NCBI GenBank assembly: GCA_035236585.1
Contig: CP141132.1
Span: 51,091,880 to 51,155,879, forward strand
Source: Warburgia ugandensis
Lineage: Eukaryota; Streptophyta; Magnoliopsida; Canellales; Canellaceae
Direction of reading: 5' to 3'
Length of the DNA stretch: 64,000 nucleotides
The position numbers and the translations under genes are program-made. Shown piece after piece: positions 1 through 12,155 of the stretch; the stretch's first letter is position 1; each line of letters starts with the position of its first letter. The notes below the pieces were generated by a model. That model made no database searches. It had not been told where the DNA came from and saw only the letters and a program-made list of their open reading frames with translations.

Positions 1-176
1 TTCACTTTCATATCATTTCCCATTGTAACTTCTCCATACATTGTAACTTCCATATCATTGAAATAAAGCAGGCACACATACGAGGCTTCAATCAAAAGTA
101 AAAAAACAAAGGCATCCATATATAAAATGAAGTTTTATTTTGTATTTACATTTATAACATTATTGATCTACAAATT

Positions 177-1138
177 ATAAGTCAAAATATATTCAGTCAA
201 TTCCTTTCTTATGTCATCTAGATCTAGTTGGGAGTAACTATTGCTTCCCAAATCTACCTACAAGATATATAACAATGTATTAAATTAGTTGAGACATATA
301 TTTAATTAAGTCATTTAGGAAATGTAGAAAATTATAAAAACAATGATCAATAATTTGTCTTACTTTTCTAAGCTGTAAGATGAGGGTTCTTGTATATCCA
401 AGAACATAATACCCACACTCAATCGGACTATTGTTTAGGATATTGCACGACAAAGACAATAGAAAAAGTAACAAATTTCATGTCTAATTGTAAGTTTAGG
501 TAAAAATGAAATGCTAAAGAATTATTAAACCTTACCTTAACCCTTTTTCAAGAGAGTTTTGCTAGGTGGTTTACATTTTTCAACTCAACCCATTTACAAC
601 ATGCATTGCACATATATTTTCTAAAAATCATTAGTTATCAATAAGAGTGTAAGTATCAGTTGTCTAGCTAATATAATTAATAAAATAATAATGAATTACT
701 TGTTGATAATTGTGATCAGTGGTCCTCGGATGTGCACTCCACAAAATATAAAAACAATGCATGCCCACCATGCACATCCAATGCTAGTAGCATCCAAGGA
801 GACCTATATATATACACACAATTATTCAAATAACTTACCTATGTAGATTTTTATGTTTATTAAATGACATATCCACTATTGTAGGTAATTAGTAAGGTAA
901 GATATTTGATAACTTATCTATTATTATAGGGAATTAGTAAGGCCTGCCCCTTCACACAACTTAAGAATCTAGATATGATATCTTCTTTTTGTTTGTCCGT
1001 GGGCAAATGCTCTTTTAATGAAGAGATGATAGTAAGGTCAAGGAATCTATAAATGTTCTTGACCTCTAATCTTTGTAATTTATCATGCAAAGAATTGTAA
1101 AAACTTAATATCAAGTACTTATAATTTTCTATTAACAA
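177..1138 (-). pseudogene. Ulp1-type (C48) cysteine peptidase domain of CACTA accessory gene (decayed)
   Basis: Minus-strand pieces in order are: 1,138-914, with YRFLDLTIISSLKEHLPTD and GQALLIPYNNR; about 812-725, with SPWMLLALDVHGGHALF; about 440-360, with NSPIECGYYVLGYTR; and about 265-177, with YSQLDLDDIRKEL and a stop. This follows plant transposon Ulp1-like peptidases: a substrate-cleft segment, 'LLIPYN...HW.LL..D', 'S.ECGYYV' carrying the catalytic cysteine, and a short 'D.IR.EW' C-terminus. The cysteine codon (about 415-417) and its ECGYYV context are preserved. The position usually holding the catalytic histidine before tryptophan reads SPW, so the histidine appears lost. Ulp1 proteins cleave SUMO from targets, and the role of transposon copies is unknown. 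The copy is broken by stops between pieces. Confidence 0.68.
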
Positions 1139-1615
1139 GTGATGTCAATTTGATTCTTAATAGAGCAGTTACATGACATATCCGACATAAATGATGATGT
1201 GCGTGTATTCTATATTACATATGGCCAAGAGGTCCTTTTTCATGATGAAAACTCAACTATATTGTCTCCATCTATATCCTTACGGGCTTGATTTCGTTAT
1301 CTTCATTGATCAGTTTGTATAGTCCCCACAAGAATGGATGCATATTAGGTGGAACCTCCACCTAATCTTTGCATTGTGCTTGTAATGTTCCAGATATTAA
1401 CAATTAATAATATGTAAGAAAGGAGATAGGAATATTCAAAAATAGACTTAAATACTTAGGATGGGACGATTGCTGTGGCAAAATTTGTCGCAAGGAGGCA
1501 ATTAGCCTCAATGGTGCCTTATGGTTAACAATTAGATGTAGATAAAATTAAAAAAAAAATACAGCTGTAGCTTAAAATTATTGTTGAAAATTAGGCCATT
1601 ACACCATGTATATAC

Positions 1616-1869
1616 CTTAGATAACATTGCTTTAATATACCTTTTTGGCCATGCTACATGATATCCAATTGCATCTCCAACCATATGAATATTGTCCACT
1701 TCTATAGAAAACAGTAAGGAGCATCTGGTTGGAGGGAAGGAGTGATGCACACATACTTATTGTGTGGATGTATCAACCTACCATGAAGCATGACTGATGG
1801 TACCTCATACAGTGTATCCATAGAAACATAGTTATCAGTTGTATGTAATTGCAGCATGCACTAAGCCAC
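1616..1869 (-). pseudogene. DUF8039 domain exon of CACTA accessory gene
   Basis: After an intron acceptor at 1,870 the minus strand reads CMLQLHTTDNYVSMDTLYEV, then VMLHGRLIHP, and ends with MVGDAIGYHVAWPKRYI before a GTATAT donor at 1,615. The C-terminal 'VG.A.G..VAWP..L/I' signature and the preceding 'C.L....... A.G.V.P....H' pattern are those of DUF8039, a domain of unknown function found between Transposase_24 and Ulp1 in plant CACTA proteins. The exon is nearly open, with a frame change near the middle. Its place in the gene supports the identification more than any single residue does. Confidence 0.65.
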
Positions 1870-2399
1870 CTGCAAATAAAAAATAACATATACGTAATCT
1901 CAAATAATGAAGTTTATTAAGAAATTGAACATTGAGAAAGCAAACATGTCAATCCATACTCCTTGATTGGGATATCTCCCTTGAAGATCTGCTCCTCCAC
2001 TTGTTCTCTGGATGGAGCATTGTAGCTATTGTGATATGGTGGTTGAGGGGCAACATTCTTATGAGGAGGTCTCAAATTTCAAAAGTCCTTATATAAAAGT
2101 CATTCTTCACCTTCTCGCATAAGTCATGGAGTGTTTTCTCCTTCAATTATTCCAAGTTTGCTACTATAGTAGCCTTTACTTTAAGGAAGAATTTGAAAGG
2201 AATGACCATGACCCTAAGCCCTTATTATCGACTAGGTGTTTCCCATAGTTCTATAAAGAATGTGCCCCTTTGTAGTAGTGTTGCTCAAGTAGTTGTGCTT
2301 TCTTAGGTTAACTCTTCTTGCACATGTAAATATCAAATCATGATCAATTCCATATTATATAAAATACAATGGAAGCAATACAAATCTAGACATGTAAAA
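1870..2399 (-). pseudogene. Linker exon(s) between Transposase_24 and DUF8039 (decayed)
   Basis: This stretch separates the two recognisable domains. On the minus strand one frame around 2,070-1,960 reads as a proline- and glutamine-rich piece (for example PPHKNVAPQPPYHNSYN) followed by REQVEEQIFKGDIP, which looks coding in composition. Proline-rich linkers with a helical piece are common here in CACTA accessory proteins. I recognise no named domain. An intron acceptor (TTTGCAG) ends the stretch at 1,870. This is an inference from position and composition only. Confidence 0.4.
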
Positions 2400-3386
2400 C
2401 CACTTATAATTCATGAAGCAACTATGCAGCACTTTCGTCAGTGACGGTTTAGAAGTTATACCCTTGTGAATGTCAATTTTCAAAGAAGGGTGTGGTCAAT
2501 GGGTTTTGTGGTCCCAGCCTCCTTTTGCTATCAAGAGAGACACAAAATGAGTGGTAAGAAAATAAGAGTCTAGCATATTTAGACAAAAAGTGAATTGTCA
2601 CGCGTACTTACTTCTTGTTCTTCTACCTGTACATAACCAACCCTGAAGACGTAGTGCTACATATGATTAGTCAAACACACCATTTGTCCTTTCATATGTT
2701 TTGCCTACACATGTAAGGAACTTGTGATTGAGCATAATCAACTTTTATAATTAGAGGAATCAAACTTTAGGCTACTTGCAATTACCTCAAACTCAAAAGA
2801 CAAGTGAGTTTGTACAAATTGATTCCATGCCTCCTAATCAATGAAGCTAGAATACAGCTCAAGGACAGTTTGAAACCTCAATGGATTATGTGCATTTGGA
2901 AGTATGTACTTTCTGGCAATCTCACTCTTCTATTTCCTACATTGTTCACCGGCCCTTTGTAAGGCACTCTTCTTGTACTCATTAGTGACAACAAAGGCAA
3001 ACTATAAAGTAAAAAAAAGAAAGAAGCAAGTTAGTCTATCTAAAATAAAATAAGATAAGGGACATATTATGTTATATCTAACTCTTATTTACATACCTTC
3101 ATCAACTCCTATATTGCATCTCTGATTGATGGTGAAACATGTCTCTAATCAGTCACTAAGAGTGGTACCATGCTTCTAACAGTGCAGTGGATGAAACTAG
3201 TATAAGCATGTGCACTGTCACCTATCACCTGGCCTTTATGGTTAAATTGGACCATATCTTTTATCCCCTTAGGTTTTTTCTTAATGACATGTTCCATTTT
3301 TATTGGCCTTCTTCCCATTCTCTTAATAGGTGGAACTATTTAGGATTGTTCTTCATGATATTGACTTCCTTCACCTTCCACGTTTC
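2400..3386 (-). pseudogene. Transposase_24-like region of CACTA accessory gene (decayed, multi-exon)
   Basis: Read on the minus strand, four exon-like pieces can be followed: 3,386-3,097, 3,001-2,786, 2,704-2,612 and 2,527-about 2,400, each with AG before and, for the first three, GT after. The first holds VQFNHKGQVIGDSAHAYTSF and later RHVSPSIRDAI, the second NEYKKSALQRAGEQ and EAWNQFVQTHLS, the third a GYVQVEEQE end, the fourth TTKPIDHTLL. These match the usual layout of the plant Transposase_24 (Ptta/En/Spm) domain: a 'FN.KGQ.IG' opening, a 'W..V....K..IW' block, an 'R.....WR.FK..L...Y' block, an 'NH..SRKGY..LEEE' block and an 'IDR..LW' block. The family accompanies CACTA elements, and its biochemical role is not settled. 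In-frame stops stand at about 3,150 and 3,110, both at normally tryptophan positions (D-W-R and I-W-E), and more follow in the later exons, so no protein is made. Confidence 0.72.
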
Positions 3387-3480
3387 CTGCACAAGTGAAA
3401 ATAAAACATTAATGAATAAAAAAAGATCATTTTTAGCTTATACATATTTAAAGAAAGAGTGCACACACACAATTTAAAAT

Positions 3481-6400
3481 ATTAATTGTCAATAAAAATC
3501 CTACCATGATTGCAAAAAAAAAAAAAAGAAAAAGAAAAAGGCATATAAACTTTTATGTTATATACTATGTTTTATAAAATAGGCAGAATCCATGAAATAG
3601 AACTTGCAATTTACATAAATAATTCAAGCATTCAAGAGAAATGACCAAAAAGAAAACCACGAGAGCCATCCAACAAAAAGCACAGTAATAAACAAAGTCA
3701 AATCATCGATACACCGAGCATGTTGAATTTAAAACCATGACAAATCAAACACCAATCGTGAAAAAGATAATAATGATAACATGTCCAAAATCCTTAGGGT
3801 CCATTCGTGATCACCACATCATACACGCATTAGTAGGTAAAGGTACACTATATAGAGGTGTGGGTCCAATCCATCCAAAATATCAACATCCATGTATAGC
3901 CCAAAAGAGTGTAACCACAAGTTGGAGAGACACACACTAATCAGTCTCTAAAATACAAAAGGCAAATGGTCCTTAAGGTCCTCGCTCAACCAATGCTGCC
4001 CCACCTACTTTTCCTTAGTGCTATTGTGCTCCAAATATGAGGCATTACAACACAAAGAAATACCTTAGTAAGCTATCCCTTGTGTAGGTGATCACATTCA
4101 ATAAAAGAACAATAAAATCATGTGTCACGAAATATCAATGTCATGGTGAATCTCATAAGATCAAACATGTACAAGGCATGTCAAATCATCTGACATCCAT
4201 AATGAATAACAAATGAAAATCATAAGTTTAAACAAATTGATATCAAAACTAATCATCATGGCATATAAGGCATGAGAAATACATGAAAATGCATCCATCA
4301 AAAGCAATAAGAATCCATGTCCACATCATAATATAAATGCATATCATGATGAACATGGCACCGTGCACAATCAAGCCCTAAGAGTGTCTTAACTACACTC
4401 ATATCAATGGCACTGAGTACTCATTCCAACCCTCGGTCCCTCGCTTGTAACTTGCACACTGGGTAGCTCGCTAGCCCATAGGTCCACCCACCGAGACTTC
4501 ACTCAATATATCCTTGCCACATGAGCATATAGAATAAGAGTTTAGGCTACTATGTTGTAGTGGCAACCACTCTAGGGTCTCAACCACTTTCGCTCCCTAG
4601 CAACACCGGAACGGGAGACTTCCTCCATCTCGCATGGGAGGAGATGGCTCATAGTGTGGGCTACACATGATGCCACCCCTACATACCTTGTCCTCTCACG
4701 GGCAGGTGTCTAATCATCTTCATTATCACAAAGTCAAAGGGCAGGTGGCCAACCTTAATCTATCCTAGCATATACCCACTAGGGAGAAGCACCCATCATA
4801 AATCAACAAACCATGACTCAAGAATCAAAAATTCCGTGCATAATCATTCTTGACAAAACCAAATCTAGAGAGTAATTCATTATATCAACATCATGCATTG
4901 AAAAATCAGTGTATATCATCATCAAACAATCAAATCAATGCAACATAAAATGTATTATGATGCAGTGCATAAATCATGTGCAAAAGGAGTAGCCAACATA
5001 TCTATAATACATGCTAAAAAGTAATCTCATGCAAACATGGTAGGACATAAAACCCAAGCTTCAAAGTTCTCAAGTAATACATCATGATTTAAGAAATCAT
5101 GGAAAAATCCCAAATGTAATTACCTACCTTAAAATGCAGTACTTTGATCAGGCGCATAAGCTATATCACCCCATGTGCTTTGACGTACTTGTCACATCAT
5201 AAGTCATCGATCACTTAGTGTTCTCACATCTCAAAATAAATAAATCCAGGTGATAACTTATTGATCTATCAATTATTCCTAGATTAATAGCCCATATCAT
5301 CTGATTAACCCTCCGTTAGGGCAAACCTGAACTGGATGTTTATTTTTCTAACATCCAAACCATCATCCATCAACTTAGATCATCAATCTATGTCATGATT
5401 CATTCAATTAATGTCCCTTAATCAATAAAGGGTCAGTCTCCTTCATCTCATGATGTTTGGAGACGATCCAACTGTTGAATTGCTCTTTATCACTTATAAT
5501 CAACATCTTATCATTAATTCCAATCATCTTCATCATGATCCATCAAATTTCAGTGTTTTGTTAGTGATTTACATGTATTTGCATGATTACATGTTTATCT
5601 GACGGTCAGATCTCTCTCCGATCAGCCAATCCTAAGGCACCTGATCATATCAACGGTCAAGATCACTTTTCTTGACAATCACTTGAGATCTACTCTTCTA
5701 ATCCACTAGATCATCTCATCTTTGATGCATACAATCAGTTTCTAAGGCCTGATAATCCATTGATCGGCCTGATTTGGGTTATTGAATAGCATTTTGTGAT
5801 TTGAAAAATTTAAAAGTGGTCAAATCAAAGTTTTTATCTCAAATCTAGGTTTGTGTTGTCTAGACAATTGCATCGAATACCTCTGATCATGATTTGGACC
5901 TCTGTAGCTCCCAAAATTGAGCTTTTAATGAATGAACAATCCAAAATGACCTAATTTAAATTAAATAATGAACTGGCATCACGGGGATGTGCCCGTGCAT
6001 GACGTGGGTACAGAATGCATCCCACGTGCATCACTGTCCTCGGGATGCATGTGGGTTTCATCGTACTTGGGGATGATGCATGTACAACCTGCACCTGCAT
6101 CGTCGACTGTGTCCTAGCGTCACCCGATTTGTTCACTGTCGCTAAAGACGGTGATTGGACTCTGGTCACTTCTAGCGACACCCATGTTATCCAAATTTCA
6201 TAATTTTTATACCATTTTTACCAGATTTTCATGTACATTCAATTTATGACATTTTCATTCATTGTGTTTGCATGTTTTTGAGGTTTTTACTCAATTTTTA
6301 TCATGTTAACAAAATTTCCTTCTTTACATCATTTTCATTTTTTCAAAATCGTAGACGTTGGATCTCCATGAAATTTCATGGGTTTATTCCTTGTTTCATC

Positions 6401-7159
6401 ATGCACAAGATGACTGTTCAAATCATCCATCTGACACCATTTCATTAGTTTATTTTCACAAAAATAGTAGCGCGTACACAGTCATAGAAAAACAGATTTC
6501 TGGCATTAAAAATGGTAAACTTAAAGGAAATAAAGCTAGAAATGAGAAGAGGGGAAAAGAATGGCCTATCTCAGGTTAGGTCAGTTGGGGGAGATGCTTT
6601 ATCACACACACAAGGGAGGGGGAACAGCTTCGTCATTGGCTGGTGTCGTCGTTGGTGACATGAGGAACGGAGAGGAGAGTCATGGCAGGGAGGAAAATTG
6701 ATGTGAGGTGTTAATGGTGGGGGATGTGCATTTAAAGCTCCCCCCATAAATGCAGATTTAAAATTTTTTTTGTTGTATATATAAAATCTGGTTTTTATTA
6801 AATGTAGGAATGATTACCAGCCATTAATGTTGGTAATCATCACCATGCTCATTAAATGCTGGTCCAATCATTAATTTTAGTGCTGATTTCATGGGCCAAC
6901 ATGTGCAATTACATTTTTACCCCTTTCATTTATTTAATAATTACAAAAATTAAAGTAATTAGCCATTTTCATCTAATCTCTGATTTTAGCATTCTTAGTG
7001 GCGTTGAATTCCATTTCTCGTGTACATTCCAAATATTGAGGTTTTAGCTCATTATTTCATCTCTAAAATTTTCAAATCCCCCATTTTCTCTATTTTCACA
7101 AATTTGCCAAATTCAATGTAAGTATGCATTCCCAAAATTTAAAAATAAAGGATATTATA
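3481..7159 (-). mobile_element. Tekay/Del-like Gypsy LTR-derived sequence (decayed, boundaries approximate)
   Basis: No coding sequence is visible. The stretch shares its order of landmarks with the better-bounded Tekay-like LTRs at 43,704-47,854 and 7,593-43,422: an A-rich start, a 'CTTAGTAAGC' block near 4,070, a block of short GC-richer phrases at about 4,400-4,800 ending in GGGCAGGTGGCC, and near the right end the 'GTGGCGTTGAATTCC...TACATTCC' block at about 6,997-7,030 that marks the promoter side in its relatives. The promoter side is on the right, so orientation is minus. The left limit is unclear (somewhere from about 3,500). The right limit near 7,159 is set by analogy with the terminal GGGGTTGTTACA of relatives. 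Strongly diverged and old. The lineage call is an inference from LTR style, since no internal domain is attached. Confidence 0.45.
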
Positions 7160-7184
7160 CCATATGTCCCTTCAAAGAGTAAAT

Positions 7185-7592
7185 CTTATAAGATGTATCC
7201 ATGGTCACTCATATTTCATAAAGGCCTTCTTTCTTTTGAGGTTGGGAATTTCCATCTCTCCCATATGGATAGTCCCATTGCTAGGAATTCTTAGCTCATG
7301 TCTCAAAAAATTCCCATCATGATGCCCCCTACACTAGTTGTATCAATCATTCATCTGTGTTTGAGGTCTAAGTGTCTCATAAAAGTACTAAACTTGCTGT
7401 CATTTTTTAGAACTATGATGGGGACACTTTTGCAACAATTCATTCCACCTTTCTTAGCAAGTGCAACATTTTTCATCTTCTCTTTACTAGAAGTTTAAGA
7501 TCTACCTATGAAGGGCATTGGTTTTATGTATGAGGAAAAATTTGCCTAGAAATGTTTTAGACAATTGGTCCAAAGTAGCAATGGATCTGACT
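7185..7592 (-). pseudogene. gag: Athila/Tat-type gag fragment (fossil)
   Basis: The reverse complement aligns by eye with the gag stretch of the array copies at about 17,575-17,930 and 27,660-27,960, including the phrases LSKTFLGKFF, HKTNAL and ERWNELLQKCPHH. This is the conserved centre of the Tat/Athila capsid-type protein. Only about 400 bp is present, more diverged than the array copies are from each other, with several breaks. It ends directly against the Tekay-like sequence on its right and lies between two Tekay-like stretches, so it is a remnant of an older element later interrupted or truncated. Old fossil fragment. Confidence 0.65.
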
Positions 7593-9614
7593 ATGACACT
7601 CTAGGTTTTCAAAATACTTTTTAAATATTATTTCAATAGGATATCCCTTTTTTGAAATTCTCTTTGAAAAACAAAATAAAAAAAAGGTTTTTCATTGAAA
7701 AGTGTTGCTAAAAATCCTGAGTGTCATTTCTATAACAAACACAAGGATTATATAGTATAATGAGTGTCTCATTCCTACCAAAAATCTGGCAGAGTTTCCT
7801 CTATTTTTTGTACATAAGTGCATTTAACTCATGTCATGCAGAACACTTGATAAACATAAATCAATTTTATAATTTTTAAAATACAAATAATAAAGTTCAT
7901 CACATCCCAAAACCTCTAGTCATAGCCACATGACAATATAATTCACTAAATAGAAGTGAGTCTACAACATCAAAGTTAATATACATTCACATTCTTCGAT
8001 AAATCATAATTCAATCCTCAAGTGGTAAAGCTCACCCTTCAACTAATGAAAATCCCAATCTCTTGAAATTTCAAACTTTGTTGTTTGCTTTCAAGTTCCT
8101 AGTTCGAGCTATACATCCTTCCATTCTAATTCTTTGTGTCCGAGATATTGTAAAACAAATTACAATGTCTCAATAAGTTTGCACTTGTGTAGGTGGAAAA
8201 AGTCACCATTTTGGCATATAGTTCATGAATTACAAAATAAATGTATATTGATAATTTATCATATCTAAACAAAACTCATGATGTTTCAAAATAAGTGCTC
8301 ATGTTGAAATTAAAAGTTCTTAAATCATACACCCATGAAATCAGTTCACATAAATTATTATAATTGACCAATCATTGGGCTTTCATGATTTTCTACGATA
8401 TCATTTCCTTATCTTTCATGAGGACTTAAGCATTCTATGCCTTTATTATTTCATGAAACATTTAGTCATGCTAATATTACTTTCCATTCATAAACACATA
8501 ATTCATTCGAAATTTATCCATAACACGTATTCATTCGAGATTGTTTATTATGCATGATCATTCGGAATATCACTATCAATATCTAAATTATTTGTCAATA
8601 AATAATTGTATCAATTTGTAAAGATCAGGCTAATGAACATTCTCATTATCAAGCATAAAAGCAGTCATTTGGCATGTTTTCCTTCATAAATGCACTGCAT
8701 TTCAAATGCATGAATGATTCAATACAAAATCATCCAATATCACTCAAAATGCAGGATTAATCCACCATATTTATAAATCAACATTGGAGAAATCATCGGT
8801 CTTAAAGCATCAATATATATTCTAATCAATGTTAAGAGTCATCAGCTAAATGCAAGCATCCATGTACAATATCATCAAAAGATGGGGTTAGTCGATAAGG
8901 TGCCAAAAATAAAGCATTTGGTACTATATATAGGCCTTAGATGGTCAAAACTTAGATCTTGTTTTCACAATGGCCAAAAATATCAAGTTCAGTTTAATGA
9001 CATTACATGTGAGATGAAAAACTTCTTGATGAAAAATTGGTGACTCAAGTCACAAATTGATAAGCCATTGACTCAATAAAAGCTCTCAATGATGGTGAAA
9101 GGTTGAGGTGCATGCTTGCAAGTCCATAATGAAAAATTCAAGCCACATTGTTGTTGAAAATCAATTGCTTTGAACCATGATGCCATACAATCCTGCCATC
9201 CCAAACAATCATGGTCTAGACTCTCAAGAAATGACTGGTATGCCAACATTCTAAAACCACAAAGACACTTATGCTCATAGGGCCCTTCTGTCACTAATTG
9301 GCGACTACCATAACCTCCACATGGGCTTGTGGATATTGCATGGCCACGACTCACAGAACCTCATGGGGGCTACCTGGCTACCTCTCAAAGCACTTCTCGA
9401 TAAGGAGTTACTCCTGTTGCCCATTGTTTCCATCACAGAGCTGGTATCAATATCATCTAAGAGGACAATGGCTAACTGCACCTTCTAGGTGTAAGGCCTT
9501 AAGACTTACGCACACCACATAGTGCACTTGCCGAATAGCAATTTGGGACTTAGGACACTTTAGGAGTTCCTACCAAAAAAATCTATGAAATCTATAGCCA
9601 CTAGGGCGTACAAC
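7593..9614 (-). mobile_element. Tekay/Del-like LTR, left part (split by the Athila array)
   Basis: The start TATGACACTCTAGGTTTTC resembles TGTGACACCCCGAG, the left edge of the solo LTR at 43,704. A similar order of blocks follows: a 'GGCAGAGTTTCC' phrase near 7,788, a block with GAGATATTGTAAAAC near 8,140, and a GC-richer block at 9,280-9,500. The sequence breaks off at 9,614 where the Athila array begins and resumes at 37,874. A degenerate short tandem repeat runs up to both edges of the array, showing that the two sides were once adjacent. No coding sequence. Orientation is minus because the promoter-side landmarks are at the far right (near 43,400). Confidence 0.5.
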
Positions 9615-12155
9615 TGATACGTGTTTAATGTTGTATGAAAAGTACCCAACTAGTATTTCATGTGTTATAAAATATAGAGTTATTTTTAGGATTTTCCCAG
9701 AATTTCATAACAATGCATTTCTAACCTAATAATTCAAAAGTTTGATATTTGGCAAGTTTACAAGCTAATTCAAAGTAAGTATGTGAATTATCATAGGATT
9801 TAATAAGGATTTTTTATTTTGCAGGTGTTGAAATGAAGATACAATAGCTAAAATGGGCCTATGATGCAAGCAAGTCATGCATTTCCACCACCTTTGCATG
9901 GGAGCCATTCAAGCCACCTTAGTCGTATAAGCCATGAGGGAAGGTGATAAGCTAAGGAAGTCAAGCCAAGCAATTCAAACCATTAAAGCTAAGGGTGTGA
10001 GCCATGTAGCCAAGCAAAATGAGCCCCCAAAGTGAGCGACATTATCCAATTAAGCCAAATGCCACATGGAGTCATATATTTGCGGGAGAATTCAAGCAAT
10101 GAACCACTTTGTAAATTTGGATTTTTAAGGTTTATTTAGAAGATTTTAGAGAATTATGTAAAAGGTTAGATGACTATACATTGATGAACCCATCAAGAGA
10201 AAACCCTACTTTCCAATTCCCCCTCCCACTCTTTTTCCATTCAAATTGACCTATGGTTACAAGTTAAAGGAGGTAGGCACTTCTATGGAAAAATATGCCC
10301 CCCTTTTCTAATTGGTGATCAAATGGGAAACTTTAGATCTACTTCAATTTAATTAACTTAAAATTCCTAGATCCTTCTACATCTTTCTTAAACCTTATGT
10401 CCTACCTATTCCTTTACTTTCCATCAACCAAACATCACAAAATTAGAGGAAAAAAGACTCCACTTTCCATCTACGTAAAAAAAAGCCTACCCTATAATCA
10501 AAATTAGAAACTAGCCCTCTTATTTCTCTTATGTCATTTTCCCAACTCTCTTTCTTATATCATCTAGCTTACATCACCTCCAGCTAACCTTCCTCATTCA
10601 ATACCCTAACCTTAGGGCCACTTTTCTCATGTTTTTACCCTATCCTAAGTTAGAAAGCCACTCATCAATATATAGCCCCATGTCTCATACGAATTTTCCA
10701 AGTAGAGATTGAGTGACACAACCTTTAGTTCTAGCTTCCCCTTGGTGCTTAAGTTGTTGTTCGATTTTGGAACTTTGTTGGTTCCTTTCTTCTGTTGGTT
10801 TTCTAGTTATTCTCTTGGTTGTTGCTCTCTAATTCAGGTTAGTAAGTTGTTTGATTTCCAATAGTTTCCTTGCTTTAGTTTAGTTCTTGTTTTGCTATCT
10901 TTTTCACCTATTTTTTCCATCTTTCTTGGTCTCTCTTCTTCTCTCCATTCCTTTAGTTTTTCTTTTTCATTCAATCATGATTCAAGTTAGTTATTCTTTG
11001 GCAGTGACAACCAAGAGAAAAATTAACTTAAAATCTTGATTTCTCCTCTTGAAATTCACATTTTTTTCATTTTTTTCCTCCTCAGTATTAGACTATTTTT
11101 CCTTAGCTAGTTCACCAACATATCCTTTGTTTATCTCAGATTTCTTTATGGGTTTTCTTTGTATGTCATTATACTTTAGAGAGCTAGTAGTATTATATTG
11201 GAATTTTGTTGTTTTTTAGATAGTATTTTAGGCTTTAGAAAATTGCATAAATTTCAGAAATTTTAAATAGTTTTATGTGCATAAATTTATTGTATATTGG
11301 ATACGATTTAATAAAGTTATTAGAGAGTTCTTATCATGGATTGTTTATTTCATCAAATTACTAGAGATCTGATTATTTTCTTGCATAAAATTTATGGTTT
11401 CAATAGATTTCTAATGCATGATTTATTGACTGTGTTTAAGTACATAAATTTGGAAATTAGTTTTTCCTTAACTTTGTGCTTCAATTTCAGCCATCAAACC
11501 ATCTTATTTTCATGAATCCTTAGGTTTATATTTAGAATTTCATGTTGTTTATTAGATCCCATAGTTATTTTGCATAATAACTCATTGTAGTTGCATTAAA
11601 ATTCACCATCTTTAGGGCTCCAAAATCATACACATAGCTCAAAAACCATGCATATGGTTCTAAATCCCGTTCCTTTTAGATTCTTGGTTAATTTAGTTGT
11701 TTGATCTTGTTTTAGAAGTTGTTAATTAATTGCTTGCATTTTTTTTTAGGTTTAGAAAGTTTCAGTTTTAGTAAGTTTAAGGTTAGATAAGTTTTAATTT
11801 AGGAAAGTTTCTAATTTAGTAGTTTCCTTAACTTTCATTACTTATGTTGAATCTTTCTAAATTGCTGTAGTACCTTTAGTTAATTTCATGTTAGTTAGGT
11901 AAGTTTCCATTCTAATTTTCTAGTTTTAATTTGGGGAAGTTTCTTTTACTTTTGGTTTCTAATTTTGTGCATGTTTTGAATTCCATGTTACTTTAGATTC
12001 TTGGTTTAATACCATCTCTCCTTCTTTGGTTGAGTTAGTTAATTTGAATAAAATCAAATCCTTTACAAATCTATGAGATTCCTCATGGGATCGACCATAC
12101 TTGCGTGAATTTCCTACATTGAATTTTGTGCTTATGAGTTATGTAAAAAAACACA
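9615..12155 (+). mobile_element. Athila-array LTR1
   Basis: Starts TGATACGTGTTTAATGTTGT and ends AAAAAACACA, about 2.54 kb. Its first 150 bases recur at 15,692, 20,798 and 35,257, and its final 150 bases recur before 26,231 and 37,873. A primer-binding-like sequence follows within 10 bases of the right end. The body is AT-rich and non-coding, with a candidate TATA element near 10,667 (AATATATAG). Confidence 0.82.

Larger units (their letters stand above)
1..3480 (-). mobile_element. Remnant of a CACTA (En/Spm-like) DNA transposon carrying a Transposase_24/DUF8039/Ulp1 gene
   Basis: Three protein domains lie on the minus strand in the order Transposase_24, DUF8039, Ulp1-type cysteine peptidase, each listed separately. 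That order is known from the accessory gene of plant CACTA elements. Intron borders of the GT...AG type can be read between the domain pieces, so this is a genomic copy and not a retrocopy. I could not find the element's terminal inverted repeats or the main TNP2-type transposase. The left end may lie outside the window, and the right end is set only by loss of recognisable coding near 3,480. Several conserved tryptophan codons now read as TAG, as expected for an old methylated transposon. A domesticated host gene with the same domains is possible but unlikely given the stops. Confidence 0.6.

Noticed and set aside
2269-2280. TTTGTAGTAGTG, resembling a CACTA terminal repeat
   Set aside because: It lies between coding pieces of the same accessory gene and not at an element edge, and no partner was found.
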